Positions 1 through 12,435 of a stretch of DNA of 64,000 nt are shown piece after piece; within the stretch, counting starts at the first letter, position 1, and each line of letters begins with the position of its first letter. The stretch comes from Trochalopteron elliotii (lineage: Eukaryota > Chordata > Aves > Passeriformes > Leiothrichidae). The notes beneath the pieces are model-generated. The model searched no databases. It was not told the DNA's origin and saw nothing but the letters and a program-made list of their open reading frames with translations. Position numbers and translations under genes: made by a program. Location of the stretch: assembly GCA_024734555.1 (NCBI GenBank), contig JANPWX010000097.1, positions 483,413-547,412 of the forward strand, given 5' to 3'.

Positions 1-3000
1 TAAATAGAGGAGAAGAAGGAGGAAGGAGAGGACATTTGGAGTGATGGTGTTTGTCTTCCAAGTAACTGTTACTTTTGTAGCTAACATGGAGGTAGTGGAA
101 AATACAGTAAGTTCAAAATTATTATGTATTAACATTTCTGTATTTTTAGGGGTTTGGGTTTTGGGTTTTATTTTTACATGGGGAGTTATTTCAAAGCTAA
201 ATTCAGATTGTCAGTATAGTAACACTCCAATGACATTTTTTATTATTACTTCTCCTAATTTTTCCATAGGAGGCAAATATTTTCTTTTGTTATTTAACTT
301 CTTGTGGGAAGTTAAATATCTACAGAATATGTTAAAGAGGCTCTAAATACAGTTTGACTGAGTTAAATGAGTTCTGTTACGTCCCTTGCCACTATCTGTT
401 TCTCTTCAAGTCTGATAATCTCCCATGTTTTTTAAGATAAGCATTTTAGCATTTTATTGCAGAATGGAAAATATAGGCACAAGTGTCTTTTTTTGTTTGT
501 TTTGATAAGACACAGGTAATAACTTAGACAAAAACTCTTTCAATAGAAAGTCTTTGTAGTATGACCCTATGGGAAGGTGAAATACAGCAGACTAAAAAGA
601 GAATATTTTCTTGCTAGAAAACTTGTAGGGACTAAATGCAACAGTGGAATTGTATTTTGAACCATAAGCAAAATTACCATATTGAAAAATCTATCTAGAC
701 AAGTCTGGGAAATACTAGTGAGCATTACTCACTCCATAGTGAAGATTAAAACTAACATGCCATTATGCATCAAATATATTAAAAGCAACAAATCAAAAAC
801 CGTGAAATGTGCAGGCTTCATCTTGGCTATTTGTACAGGATATTGGAAGAAAAAAAAGAAAAGTTGAAAGAAATCTCGGAAGAAAAAGTGGAAAGAAAGT
901 TAAAAACTGAGGTTGATCAAAAATGTTTCTGTTTTTGTCTTTTCATTAACCTGAAAACAGACATCAAAGTAAATCTTAAGAGAAACTATTATTCTACCAA
1001 ATAACCCTTACAAAATCTTTACAAGCCTTACAAAAACTCCTGTTTGTCCTTATCAACCCAACAATTCCAGAGTTTCTTTACTTAATTTTAGTGCCTTAGA
1101 CAAAGATATTAAATGAGTACACACACAGTTAGATATAATGTTTCTGGGAGATCAAATTCAGTTTTTGGATAATCAGATGAAAGACACGGTATTATGTAAT
1201 CAGTTGTGTGAAATGAGATGGAAAATTAAATTATGTGGCTTAAACACTACTTTCTGAAACTCAGGTTTGTCTTTAGTTTACTAGATTATTTTACATTAAA
1301 TTTTTAAGTAAGACCAATTATACCATTTTTGTCAAAGTTCTTCTATACCTTAAGTTCTCTCAAATAGTTTGTTTTCTCCATCTATCAGGCAAACTAGCCA
1401 CAAATCTTATTTTTCTATTGTCAGTCTAGAATCTTTATCTGATTTTTCTTTGTCTCAGCAGATTTGCCACTCACTATGGGCTGCTTCCTAGGAACAGACT
1501 TGCTCCTGGACAAATTAACGGTGATACTGCAATTAGTTTCCTCCCATCTTGTACATTACTTTTATGTAGCAGTAAAGCAACGCTTATGAACTGTTTTTCA
1601 GCAGAGCTTTTAGAACATATAAGGAGCCTGGAAATTTCATGAAACAGAAGATTTTACTCATTCTATGGTTGCTTTTGTTATTTAATCATATATTATATAT
1701 TTATTTTTATTAGTGCCTATTTACTGAAAACTCAGAGGCTATGTCTGCAAAATTTACAAACCACTAGTACAGAAGTTCATAATAATTACTGTGAGATTTC
1801 TTCTTAAATTCCATAGCTACAGCATTATTGTCAGATGTGGACAGATTTTGCCAAGAATTTGAGCATTAATCAGCATTTTTTGTGGGTGGATATAAAAAAC
1901 AAAAGGATTTTGTAGGCGTAAACAGAAAAATCACATTTTTCTCTGAACAGCTGTATAATAGCCACTTTTAAAAGCTAAACAGTAAACACAGAAGTGAAGA
2001 GTTTCACACCATAGAACGTAAGACAAAATATTTCTGGCTTCCATATTGTGGGAGTTATTATAGAGCAAAAAAAAGCTAAGTAAAAATTGTCTGTGTGCTT
2101 GGACAGCTGACACTTCAAGAAACAAGTTAGAAATCAGAATCGTTTTCAGAGCCATGCTAGTTGCCAACCACTTAGGGATTTGGTACTAATTGAGGAGTAG
2201 ACACAAATACTTCTTCAACTCCAGCAAAATATGTCTATTTTGGAAAAGATTTCTCTTAATAAATCTTTTGTGCTGTATGTAAAAATTGGAGTTGTTTTTA
2301 AATCCTGAAATCATATTTACCCTAAAGTTGAGATATCATTCCTGTGTATATGTAATGTGCAACCATAATGCAGAGTTGATAGATAAGGATAATATCTTTT
2401 ATTGACTGGTTATTATTCCTGGAAAACATGGACAAGCTTCTGAATTCAGAAGCTTTCTTCATATCTGAAACAGAAAAAGCATATTTCAAACACAAAAAAA
2501 AAGCTGGAAAAAATTGCACAGAGTATCAGAAATGCCAAATCTTTGAGAAGAAAGATAACTGGAAGTTGCAGTTATGGGAGGTATTAATGGAGAGTGGGAG
2601 AAAAGAAACAAGACATACGTGTATTCGGAGCAAAATAGATGCAAAATCTGATTCAGTACCATAACATGGTTCTGTATCAAGGATATTTTTCACTGTGGAA
2701 ATGCTTCATAATTTTAAAAAAAGCTGGCATATAACTAATTGTATCTCTCTCTTTAATATCTGAAGCTTTCTCCAGACACAAGTTGCTGTTGCAGGTTTTG
2801 GTTTTGATTTTCTGGAACTGAAACATTCAATGACAAAACATTATAGATTACAAATTAAACATTGAAAAGAAATATTAAAGGAAGTTTTATTTTCCTATTG
2901 ACAGAGAACATTAAAAAATTGCTTCTTCTTGGTCCTGCTTTTTTGTGAATGATTTTTTGACCTCCTGGTCCCTTATTACCTGATACAACTTTCTTGTGAC

Positions 3001-3214
3001 TTTTGGAGCAGATTTCTTTCATCATCTAATGAGTATTGCTAGTAGCATGCTGAATTGTCCTCATGAAATACAAACCCCATAAATTTAGGTATTTAAATAT
3101 CTTTTAATTCTTGTTATTTATTAATAATCATAATATTTAATTTATTTGTGTTAATTATTTTGTTATTTTTGAAATTTCTCACAAATGGATCCTGGCATAT
3201 TCATACAATTATAT

Positions 3215-3460
3215 AATCATAGAATCATTAAGGTTGGAAAAGACCATGAAGTCTTGAATGTCATCCAAGCACCACCATGTTAACCAGTAAACCACATTCT
3301 CAATGGCCATAGCCACACATTTTGAACACTTCATGGTTGGCAATTCCACCACTTCCTCGGAAAGTCTGTTCCATGCTTTGCAACCCTTTCTGTGAAGAAA
3401 TTTTCTCCTAATGTCTAATCTAAAGCTTCCCTAGAGCAACTTGAGGTCATTTCCCTGGGT
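3215..3460 (-). mobile_element. CR1 LINE 3' fragment, minus orientation
   Basis: The left edge carries the reverse complement of the CR1 terminal motif (ATCATAGAATCATTAAGG), followed by the usual antisense CR1 3' UTR phrases: a GGTTGGAAAAGACC-like start, a CATCCAAGCACC block, a CCACCACTTCC block, and TCTCCTAATGTCTAATCTAAA near the right end. The element is 5' truncated, as most CR1 copies are, and diverged with several small indels. No coding capacity remains. The family is established from general knowledge of avian repeats; the exact subfamily cannot be assigned by eye. Confidence 0.9.
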
Positions 3461-3471
3461 TCATACTGACT

Positions 3472-3497
3472 ATAAAGGCATCTGATAAAGGCATCTG
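3472..3497. repeat. Tandem duplication, 13 bp x 2
   Basis: The unit ATAAAGGCATCTG occurs twice in direct succession with no mismatch. It sits just beyond the right edge of the CR1 fragment and looks like a simple local duplication. Confidence 0.85.
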
Positions 3498-5076
3498 ATT
3501 TTTTCTTGTGATGCGAAAAGCCAATGAGAAAAAAATTACAGAGAAGCAAACAGTATATGATGTTGACGAAACAGGAAGTGTCAGTTTCCTTTGTTTCTTC
3601 TCCTGCATGGTCCACTACTGGGACTTGATTTCATCCACATTGGTGAATAGGTATTATGCAATTGTCCTTTTAATCTCCTGTAGGAGATTAACAATCAGTG
3701 CATGTGAGGCTCTGTTAGTATGTCATTGGCACTATATCTGCCAATAGTGAGATGTACACAGCGAATGCGTAATACTTACTTTCAAGTATTGGTTCCAGTT
3801 AATTTTGATTTACATGGATTGATCTGTTTCAACATGAAAGATTGAAGTCAGTAGCTAAGGTGTGCAAGATCAGGATTCAGATCTACTCAGAGTCAAGCAA
3901 GGACAAAAATAAACCATGGCCAAAAAAAGAGAATGTCTATGTGCTACTTCCTTACTGTGAGATTTACCCAAGAGTTGTGAGTTAAGTTCTTGGCTGCTTT
4001 AGTTCAGACTGCCACAGTTGAAGTGAGACTCTGTTTTTCATTCTGAAATCAGTGGGTAGGGTTGTTTTGGTTTTTTTTTTGCTGAACCAGACAAATTTTA
4101 TTTAGGATATTTGGAGCTTCAGTTTGGCCTATGTGACAAAGCTTGTTAGGTGAAGAATCTTACCTAGATACTACCAAATCTCACTGGAAAAACTGGGTAG
4201 CAGCTAAGCAGTGTTTTAAATGTGGAAGTGCATTCTCAAAGAGATGGATTGGTCTCCAAGTGATTTGGAGGATCATATTCTTTTCAGAGAAAATGCATTA
4301 CTGTTGAGTCACTTCTCAGCTGTATTCAGAGTTTTGACAGACCATAAACAAACTTCTGATTCTCCCTGGCTAGCCTGAGTGTCTGTGGTAGAGTCCTAAT
4401 GGGTAAAAGAAGGAAAAGGGAAGAAAACTAGAGTGCAAAATCCCTCCATAACTTGTTAAGATTAGCATACTTAGTATTTTAGGATTGGAAGGAAATTCCT
4501 ATTAAAAAGAGGTACATAATTTCTCTACCTTTTCTTCACATTAGAGAATCATGGAATTTCTTTATAATTCTGCTCTTGAAATTAATAGGAAATAAACTAT
4601 GTCATTATTCAACAAATTAGGGAGTTATGTACAAACACTAATATTTGTGCTGTGCTGGATATTTGTTGCTTACGGGATTCTTTTATTTGTTGTTTTGAGT
4701 GTCCAAGTGAAGATATATCAAATTTTTTTGAAAGAGGCAAAGTATTGTTCTTGAAATGACTGGTTTGATTCCTATGAGTAACTTGCAAAGTAAAGTGTGT
4801 AAGCAAGAATATAAGAATCTGGTACTGACTTATCAAAAAGTGAAAATATATGGGAGTATATTAATTTTCATTTTCTTCTTTAGATCTAATATTTCTGTAT
4901 TTTAATATCTTGTCATAAACCATATTTGGGATTCAATATATTCTGCAGTGATAAAAAAATGAATTATTATTTACTAAACATGCCTGTGTAGGTGGCATGA
5001 ATTATCTGTTCGCCTGATCACATTGTATTAATACTGAAAAATTGCATTTATCTGTTTATTTATTTTGTATTTTCAG

Positions 5077-5248
5077 GTAGAGATTGAAAATCTGGACTAT
5101 CATTACTTTCTGCCTTTGTTCTTTGATGGGCTTTGTGAAACGGAATTTCCATATGAGTTTTTTGCACGTCAAGGAGTCCATGACATGCTGGAGCATGGTG
5201 GAAACAAGATTCTTCCTGTTGTTCCTCAGCTCATTATCCCAATAAAAA
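5077..5248 (+). CDS. PACRG: PACRG internal coding exon (parkin co-regulated protein)
   Basis: This exon reads through 57 codons plus one base. It begins [18 protein letters not shown], includes [18 protein letters not shown] and ends with LIIPIK, which I recognise as the conserved middle of PACRG. In vertebrates PACRG is an axonemal inner-junction protein of motile cilia and sperm flagella. It is built of ARM/HEAT-like helices and partners MEIG1 in mammals; its gene lies head-to-head with PRKN. The exon is bounded by TTTTCAG on the left and a GTAGGT donor on the right (5249). It starts in phase 0 and ends one base into a codon, which the next exon completes as Asn. No frameshift or stop is seen, so the gene looks intact here. 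The start codon and N terminus lie outside the window. Confidence 0.97.
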
Positions 5249-6929
5249 GTAGGTGAACATGTAGGAGAAAAATCCATAAATTGTATTTATGTGATGTAAA
5301 TTTTTGAAAAGTTGCTAATTAAGCTGTAAGACATGACAGCCTGAACATCACATGAAGATTATTGCAAATGTGAGTAAATTTTAAGATATTTATTTGACTA
5401 TTACATTTCCCATAACTAATGGATCAGAAAAGCTGTAAGTCCTTTTGCTTGCTTTTGTTGGGCTTCTGCAACTCTCAGATTCCTGACTTCAGGGTTCCCT
5501 GATGTTCTCTGCATCAGACACATGTGAAGACATAAACACTGAGGGAGCCTGAAGTTTCTGCGTCTATTATTTCCCTGAGTAACACCAGGGACATGCAACA
5601 CAGTGTGTGGAAGCACCTCCTCTCCTTTCAGAGGCAGTGAGCATGCTACCATTCACTTTTGTTTTGCTGCAATATAGTTGTAGGAGTTTTCAACCCCTGG
5701 ATGCATAAAGTCACCAGTTGTTCTAGATCCCACACTCTGACTTTTGCTAATGCAGTTGTTTGTGGGGAAAACTGGTGCTACTCTCATTTAAATGTGTTTA
5801 AAAAAAAAAAAAAGCCAAAGACCCCAACTCCAAAATAAATCTAAAACATTTTTAGAGTGGCATTACTTTTAAAGTCAGATTATTTCAATGGTCTAGTTTA
5901 TAAATGCAATGCCACAAATAAAGGAACAGTACAGCATAGCACAGGCATTGGTGTGAATGGGTAGAAATGATCAGTAGGAAGAACTTCATATAGCTTTGCT
6001 AATGAAAATAATAATGTGGAATTAAACAATTAAGTATCTTGGATCACCTGCTTGTCAGAATCATTTCTGTTCTGTGCTGTGAATCCTAAAACAGGTATGT
6101 AGACAATCTGAATTTAGGCCTAAAAGCCAGAAAAACTCCCATCTTTGCACTTGTAACTTAGAAGGAAGTATTGTTTCTACACAGTTCCTGTCAGCAGACC
6201 AGTTCTTCAAAGTGAGTCCAAAAAGAATAATCTCCATCCTACGGAACACTGAAGTTTTACTTTTTGAGGCTTTTACCATACTGTTAAACATGCCTTCTGT
6301 GATACAGTAAATCAAGGACACCTTAAACTTTGTTAAAAATGTTTCATTAAGGAAACTGATTTTTTTGTGAGTCAGATCTAGAGAAATAAGTAGAGCATTC
6401 CTCCCTCAGTGTCACCTACAAGTCCTTTTTAATGTTTAATAAATTTCCAAATTAAACAGATTTCTGTTTTCTTATTGTTCATTCTATTTGCATGTATAAT
6501 ATTGTCTTGGACTACAGTACAGTTAATTCCCATTTGATGTCAAATGAGTGTCACTTTTGCATTTAGATATGTAAAGTTGAATGTGTTGCTAGCAGTTGTT
6601 CTAAGCACAGTTATATTTCTCACATATCTTCACTGTATTTAGGAGTATTTAATGACTGTTAAATACTTCCTTTCACAAAATGCTGCAATGTTTTTATGCA
6701 ATAAACATGGTTTTCTGGTCTGTTGTCATTTTCTTTCTGCAAATCATATAAGTTGATTTCTATCACCTACAGAAAGTAAGTTAAAACTCTAATGTAATTG
6801 TAATTTTTCCTCCTGGCTGACTGTTGCTCTTGAGAACCAGTTCTGGTTGTTAAGATCACCAAATGAAAGATAAAAGTAAACAAGCATGCTTTTGTAGACT
6901 TTAAATGCTTTTAAAAAAGTAAAGGTCTC

Positions 6930-6945
6930 TTTTTTTTTTTTTTTT
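6930..6945. repeat. Poly(T) tract, 16 bp
   Basis: This is an uninterrupted run of 16 T within the PACRG intron. Comparable runs lie at 42665-42680, 52803-52816 and 63632-63646. None is attached to a recognisable retroposon body, so I treat them as low-complexity sequence. Confidence 0.85.
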
Positions 6946-7269
6946 AATTGTCCTGATGTTCAAATACTGAAGTATTTCCCCTGCAAGTTTCATCAGCCAG
7001 TACAAGTAGTTGCAATTAGATTTATGTTAGATTCTTCTGCTCAAAACTGGTCATTTCAGGTATTTTCAAATGTTATAGGAAGTAGATAGTTTATTACTCC
7101 TCTTTATTCTTGTCTATAAGGAGAAACTGTGTTTCTTATTCAATAAAGGTGAATCTCATCTATGTTTGGAAAGTGAAATCTGCAATTAACATCTCTGACT
7201 TTTAAATTTGGAGTTAGAGCTATTCTTTCCTGAATTTATACATGTATTAATATTTAGCATTTATTAGTA

Positions 7270-7860
7270 ATGAATTTCAGCTTCAATTTTATCACCCAGT
7301 TGTTCTGTATTGTAAAGTCCTTTTACAGTTCTTCAGAGTCAGTCCTTGTCTTTGGCATCTGGAATAACTTGATATCATCAGAAATCTTTGTTATCATCAG
7401 TAAAAACTTTTCCAAATCACCTATGGATTTGGTGAAAAACATGAACTTCAGCATGGATTCCTGCAAGGCCCTACTAGTGATACTCCTCCTCTGTGATCAT
7501 TTATTGTTGCCCTCAGTTTCTATCTCTGAGTCATTATTTGTTTCTATGGAAGCCATGGAAGTTCAGTGGAGGACCTTATCAAATACCTTTTGAAAGTCTA
7601 AGAAAACTGTATTATCAGATTTTTCTTGTCCACATTCTTCTTCAAGGATCTAGAGCACATTTAGAATGCTATAAATTTTGCAGTACAGATGGCAGTACTA
7701 CTTTGATTTTTCAGATGTTTTCTTGTAAATGGCATCACATTTCATTGATAACAGACCTGTTTTCATCAGGAGGGTGGGTATTCAGTTCAATTTTAGTATC
7801 TCAGCACAGAGGGAGGAACGTACATTTAGGAATGGATAGAAACGGTAGACTGGCATAGTC
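7270..7860 (-). mobile_element. Ancient, highly diverged CR1/L3-like LINE remnant
   Basis: The + strand carries a decayed version of a phrase order common in old amniote CR1/L3-like elements read in antisense: a GGATTCCTGCAAGGCCCTAC-type block followed by CTAGTGATACTCC, then CTTATCAAATACCTTTTGAA with AGTCTAAGAAAAC, a TTGTCCACATTCTTC block, and a GGCATCACATTTC-like tail. The overlapping + strand open frames here (7270-7593 and 7493-7858) are explained by this repeat and are not genes. The family call rests on my memory of such elements; divergence is high and the boundaries are approximate. Confidence 0.5.
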
Positions 7861-10574
7861 AATGAGCAGATTTCTGGGACTCTCTTCTAAGTATCCTTTA
7901 TACTATATAATTAAACAGGGTCCACAAATGTTAATAGAATTCAAGATTTATAGGAGCTGATCTAGTAAAATGCTACAATTAGAACCACAACTAAAGCTGA
8001 AAAAAGCCACTGATTTTCTCTTCCATATTCTGCTAGATCATGTTTCTTGCAAGTATCAATGTTTCACTTATGGATTTTAGCCTTTTCTGTGCCTTAGACT
8101 TTGGCTTTACAAAAAACGGTCTTTGATGACAAAATTAGCATAAGGTTTTCATGTCTTACCCCCTATCTCTCCTTCAGGTCATTTCACTGTGACACAGCAC
8201 TCTTTCAGTTGTACAGAAAATAATTTTTGTACATCTGTATTGTTATTTGGGTCAGGCTCTGACTGGACTTCTAAAAAGTACAGAATACAAAGTTCTTATT
8301 TTTTTTCACTCTTGATTGAAATGCTGTCTTTTGTCACAGCCTACATTACTATTCTGTAAGTTAAGTTTAGCATAATACTATTATATAAGTGCAGGTAGTT
8401 CAGTATTATGCATTTTGAAGATTTCGGACGTTTTTTTTAAGAGAAGTGTGTATTACTTTAATCAATTTCATTTTGAGAACACTTCATGTTAGGACTTCTT
8501 TAAACCTCATTGTGAATTTAAAATAAGCCCTTGATCAACAAGATTAAGTAGATCACAACAGTCAAGCATTTTTATCTTGAGTGCTTGTTACCTCACAGGA
8601 TACCTACACTATGTAGCTTGTTCTCCTTCAGGAAAAGAATTTTCTGAAACTGTTACCTCATTTACCAATTGAGTGAGAAGTATGAATGCAAAATAAATTG
8701 GTTTAATGTTTGGTTGTGAGACCTAAATAGAAAATGGAAAATGTTGGTGCACTTCAAAGCATAGATTCACAGGTGTATTTGACAAAGAAGTTGAAGAGAA
8801 TTAAATTATCAACATAACTTTTAATATAATGACTAAAATCTAAAGTTAGTATTTAGAGAAGAGACAGAAGTTTAGGGAAACTGATTTGATTCTATTAAGC
8901 TCAGGATATTAATGTGCTGTCTGGGAGAGAATGTTCTGATTGGATCTCTTCTGTGGAACTACATTGTGTCATGAAAAAGATCCACTCAGTATTGTGAGAA
9001 ATGCTGTCATGTATCCTGGCTTCTAGAATGTATCAATCTCATCTATCAGATGGGAGCTGTGGCTTCTGTTACAGACAACATCTGGGACTGAGATATGATT
9101 TTCCAAACTGCCACATAAAAATAAAAAATATCAACTTATATAACTTCTAGATCTTTTCTTTGAGATGTTAGAAGTGTTACTCAAGAAAAAAACTTGGATG
9201 TTTTTAAATAATTATTTCTATTTCTTTATATGAAATATCTAGCTAAATGGATAAGCAAACAAGTAGCATATATCTTAAGGAAAGTTTCTGCTCTTAATGG
9301 AAATTAACAAAAAACCCACTAAATTTGGATCAATTTACATGAATTGCCAATAAAATATATCTGAAGTTAAAAATACAGTGAAATAACATTCACTGAAGTC
9401 AGTGAATTGGTATCTTATAAGGTCTCATTGTTAACAAGCTTTAATAAACAGCACTATGGTGTTTTAAATATGCTTTCAAATTTCCTAATTATCTCTGGCT
9501 TTGAATGGTAGAAACAGAACAAACTCAAATGCTGAGCTTTTAAATCAGATATTAAGCTGCTATCATTGTAAAATTTTCTTTTATTTAAGAAAGTTATTAT
9601 GAACTTCAGAAAATATTTGTTCGGAAAAGTTATAGCAGTACAAGATAACATAAGTTTGAATGAAAAACACTTCATTATATACTTCAATTGAGCAATTATT
9701 TAAGCTGGAGGATTTAGTGTATCCTAAATCAGAAGTGAAATCTTCCAGTTTATACCATTAAAGTAGAAAACATCAAAACTACCAAGCAACAGAGTCATTT
9801 TATTGGACTGGAGTTTTTTACTGCTTGAGAGAATGTTACAGTAGTCTAAATGAGCAAAGAGAAATATGTACCAATGAGACAGGAAAGTCCTCTCAAAACC
9901 CTTTAGGGAGCAGAAAAGTATCTTTAACTGAGAAGCAAACCAGTTGTGCACTTTGCTGTTATTGTGAAGATCTGTGTCTTACAGCAGACTTCTAGGTCAA
10001 GACGCAACAGCCTAGAATGTTTTCTAAATGGGAATACTTTGAATATTATGCATCTTTTCTTCATTTGGGCTGTGTAGCTGTAGTGTACCAAGATTCCTAA
10101 ATGGTCTGCTTTATTCCTGGGTAAGGGTAATTCTTCAATTTCTGTTAATCTCTGGATACCACATATATTTTCCAATGTATTGAAATGCGCTTTTTTCATA
10201 TCCTGCATTAATATATTCTTCCTTTTATTCATGTGGGAGAATGGTCTGTAGTGATGGTAGTACACAGAAAATAATTACCAGATTTTTAAAAGATAAACAG
10301 ATATCTGAAAGTGGTGTATATTTGGGGCAGGGATTGCCTCTAATTGAATGTTAATAAAGTGCCTAATATAATCAAGCCAGGAGCTGATTGACTGCTGTGC
10401 ATGGCACAGGCCAAATATTTACGAAGAATAACAACAGTTCCGTAGTCATAATGATTTTTCTTTTGATATTTACAAGTGTTTTCCTAACTCACAGTGCTGA
10501 TTTCTGCAATTTGAAGGGATTGAGGCTCAAATTCTCAGTCCATTTGATCTACCACATCCATCTGCAGCCATACA

Positions 10575-12435
10575 TCTGCAGGCTGCAGTGTGTGCCCTAC
10601 TCTTATACCATTACTAGGCAGCAGTGAGCACAGCTGTGGGAGGTGCACCCAGGCAGAGGAACTTCTTAGCTTAGTGACAGAGCTCCAGGATGAGGTGGGT
10701 AGGCTGAGTTGTATTGAGGAGAGTGAGAGACTACTGATATTGTACCCTGTCTTCTCTGAGAAGACACAGGCAGATACACAGGTTCCCTGTCCTTTCTCCA
10801 CCTGGGAAAACAGAATGGCTCAAGGGATAGGGGCAATGGTGACAAGTTCCTTTGTTGGCACGACAAACACACCTCCTCTGGGCCTGCCCCAGGTTCCCAG
10901 GTGTCCTAATACAATAGGTACAAGACTCTGCAAGTGGTATCAAACAGCAGCAAGCGTAATGGTTCATCTAGCATGAATATGTCACAAAGGTTAAGTTGAC
11001 CTGTGCCCTGCATCAAAACTACTTCCATAAAAAAAGAATCAACTGGTCATTTTAATAGGAGGGTCCCATCAGCAGCTAACAAAAGGCTCAATATGCGGAC
11101 TGGACCCACTTCTTAGAAAAGACAGAAGAAGAAAACCCCCTGAAGTCCTCAGAGGTTAAAGATGTGAAGAGAAAGCTTCCTCCTCTCAGATGGCCCTCAG
11201 ATTATTATCCATTATTTATCTATTAGGTATGCAGTGATAAAGTCCAAACAAGATGTCTAAGGACTACTGAGACTTCAAGGATGTGGGACAACTGGTTAAG
11301 GGATCAGGAGTGGAAGTAGTTCTCTCTTCTACACTTCCAGTTGCATAGAATGATGAAGAAAGTAATAGGAAGAGCCAGCAGATCAGTATCTGGCTCTGAG
11401 GCTGGTGTCACTGGCAGGGTTTGGAGTTTTTGGATCATGGATCAGTTTAAATTACATGAGGCCTACTGGTACCTGTGTCCAAAGGGGAAAAGGATCTTGC
11501 ACAGGAGTTAGCAGGGTTCATTGAAAGAGCTTTAAATTAGATTTGAAGGGGAAAATGGATCAAGCAGGGCTCAGTAGAGATAAGTCTGGGTGCAGAATGC
11601 CACTCTTCAAGGGACAGTACCAGTGAAGCCCTTCAGTCTTATGTTTTGGTAGAAGTAGGGGATGGACATCCATGTGGGTGATGTGGTGGCTGAAGGCCAT
11701 CTTGGGCACAGTGTTCATAGACTTTTTATGTATCAGAGAAGTAAGGAGACAGGTCAGCAGAACTGCTGCCTTGGACTTAGAGAGGACAGACTTTGGCCTG
11801 TTCCAGTGCATGTTTGGCAGAGACCCTTGGGAGGCAGTCCTGAAAGGGGAATGGGTTCCAGAAAGGCTGGATGTTCTTCAAGGAGAAAATCTTATAGGTT
11901 CACAAGCAAACTGTCCCCATGTGCTGAAAGATGAGCCAGCAGATGGGCATGACTGAACAGAGACCCTTGTCTGGAATTCAGAGGATAAAAAAGAGTTTAT
12001 GACCATTGGAAAAGGCAACTCAGGAAGACTAGAAGGTTGTCATAAGGTTATACAGGAAGAAAATTAGAAGTCCCAAAGCCCAAGTAAAACTTAATTTGGC
12101 TATTGCCATAAAATTTAATAAAAAATGTTTCTATAACTATATCAGAAGCAAAAGGAGGGCTAAGGAGAATCTATCTCCAGTGTTTTACTGGTTGTAGGGG
12201 GAAGTGTAATGACAAAGGATGGGGAAAAGGCTGAGGTACTTAATGCATTCTTTGCCTCCATCTTGAGTTGTAAGACCAGTTATTCTCAGAATACCCCAGA
12301 GCTGGAGGTAGGCATGAGGAGCACAATGAAGCCCCCATAATCCAAGGAGAAATGAGCAGGTAACTGCTTCTCCACTTGGACAGAGACAAGTCTATGGCAT
12401 CAGATGGGATACATCCAAAAGTTCTTCCTAGGAGT
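10575..12435 (+). mobile_element. CR1 LINE, 5' half with ORF1 and part of ORF2
   Basis: Reading along the + strand, the first recognisable protein piece is CGRCTQAEELLSLVTEL, followed by DEVGRL. This is the Cys-rich plus heptad start of CR1 ORF1. Next come remnants of the ORF1 esterase-like domain, including MRTGPTS (the usual IC-R-DPTS block) near 11.1 kb, and a tail ending ERALN and a stop at 11538-11540. ORF2 linker sequence follows: LERTDFGLFQCMFG and PWEAVLKG at about 11.77-11.85 kb, then an EVLNAFFA-like piece at 12.23 kb and DGIHPK at about 12.40 kb, where reverse transcriptase normally begins. The sequence then stops resembling CR1. Numerous frameshifts and stops make the copy dead. 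Most CR1 copies keep only the 3' end, so this one is atypical. Confidence 0.88.

Larger units (their letters stand above)
1..5076 (+). other. PACRG: PACRG intron upstream of first visible exon (partial)
   Basis: This stretch lies directly upstream of a confident PACRG exon and ends in a pyrimidine-rich splice acceptor finishing in TTTTCAG at 5076. I looked for the preceding PACRG coding exon and did not find it, so it should lie outside the window. The contents are AT-rich, with frames broken by frequent stops. The only items I can separate out are a CR1 3' fragment at about 3.2-3.46 kb and a small tandem duplication just after it. Short open frames such as 41-346 and 2428-2664 show no motif, signal or splice structure that would support a gene. 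Confidence 0.8.

Noticed and set aside
5416..5652. Minus-strand open frame of 78 codons starting at an ATG
   Set aside because: There is no consensus splice site at either end and no recognisable motif. It lies 170 bp from a PACRG exon on the other strand, but this does not add support.
7270..7858. Two overlapping + strand open frames of 107 and 121 codons
   Set aside because: They run through an old CR1/L3-like repeat remnant and share its phrases; nothing suggests a host gene.
9840..10250. Possible ancient repeat with a GAGAGAATGTTACAGTAGTC block
   Set aside because: Only one short block resembled a remembered old amniote repeat; the rest did not follow, so the call cannot be supported.
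10535..10976. Open frames of 68-128 codons on both strands
   Set aside because: The + frame is CR1 ORF1 (CGRCTQAEELL) and the minus frames are its shadows.
11560..11956. Three overlapping open frames of 83-94 codons
   Set aside because: These are parts or shadows of the decayed CR1 ORF2 linker.
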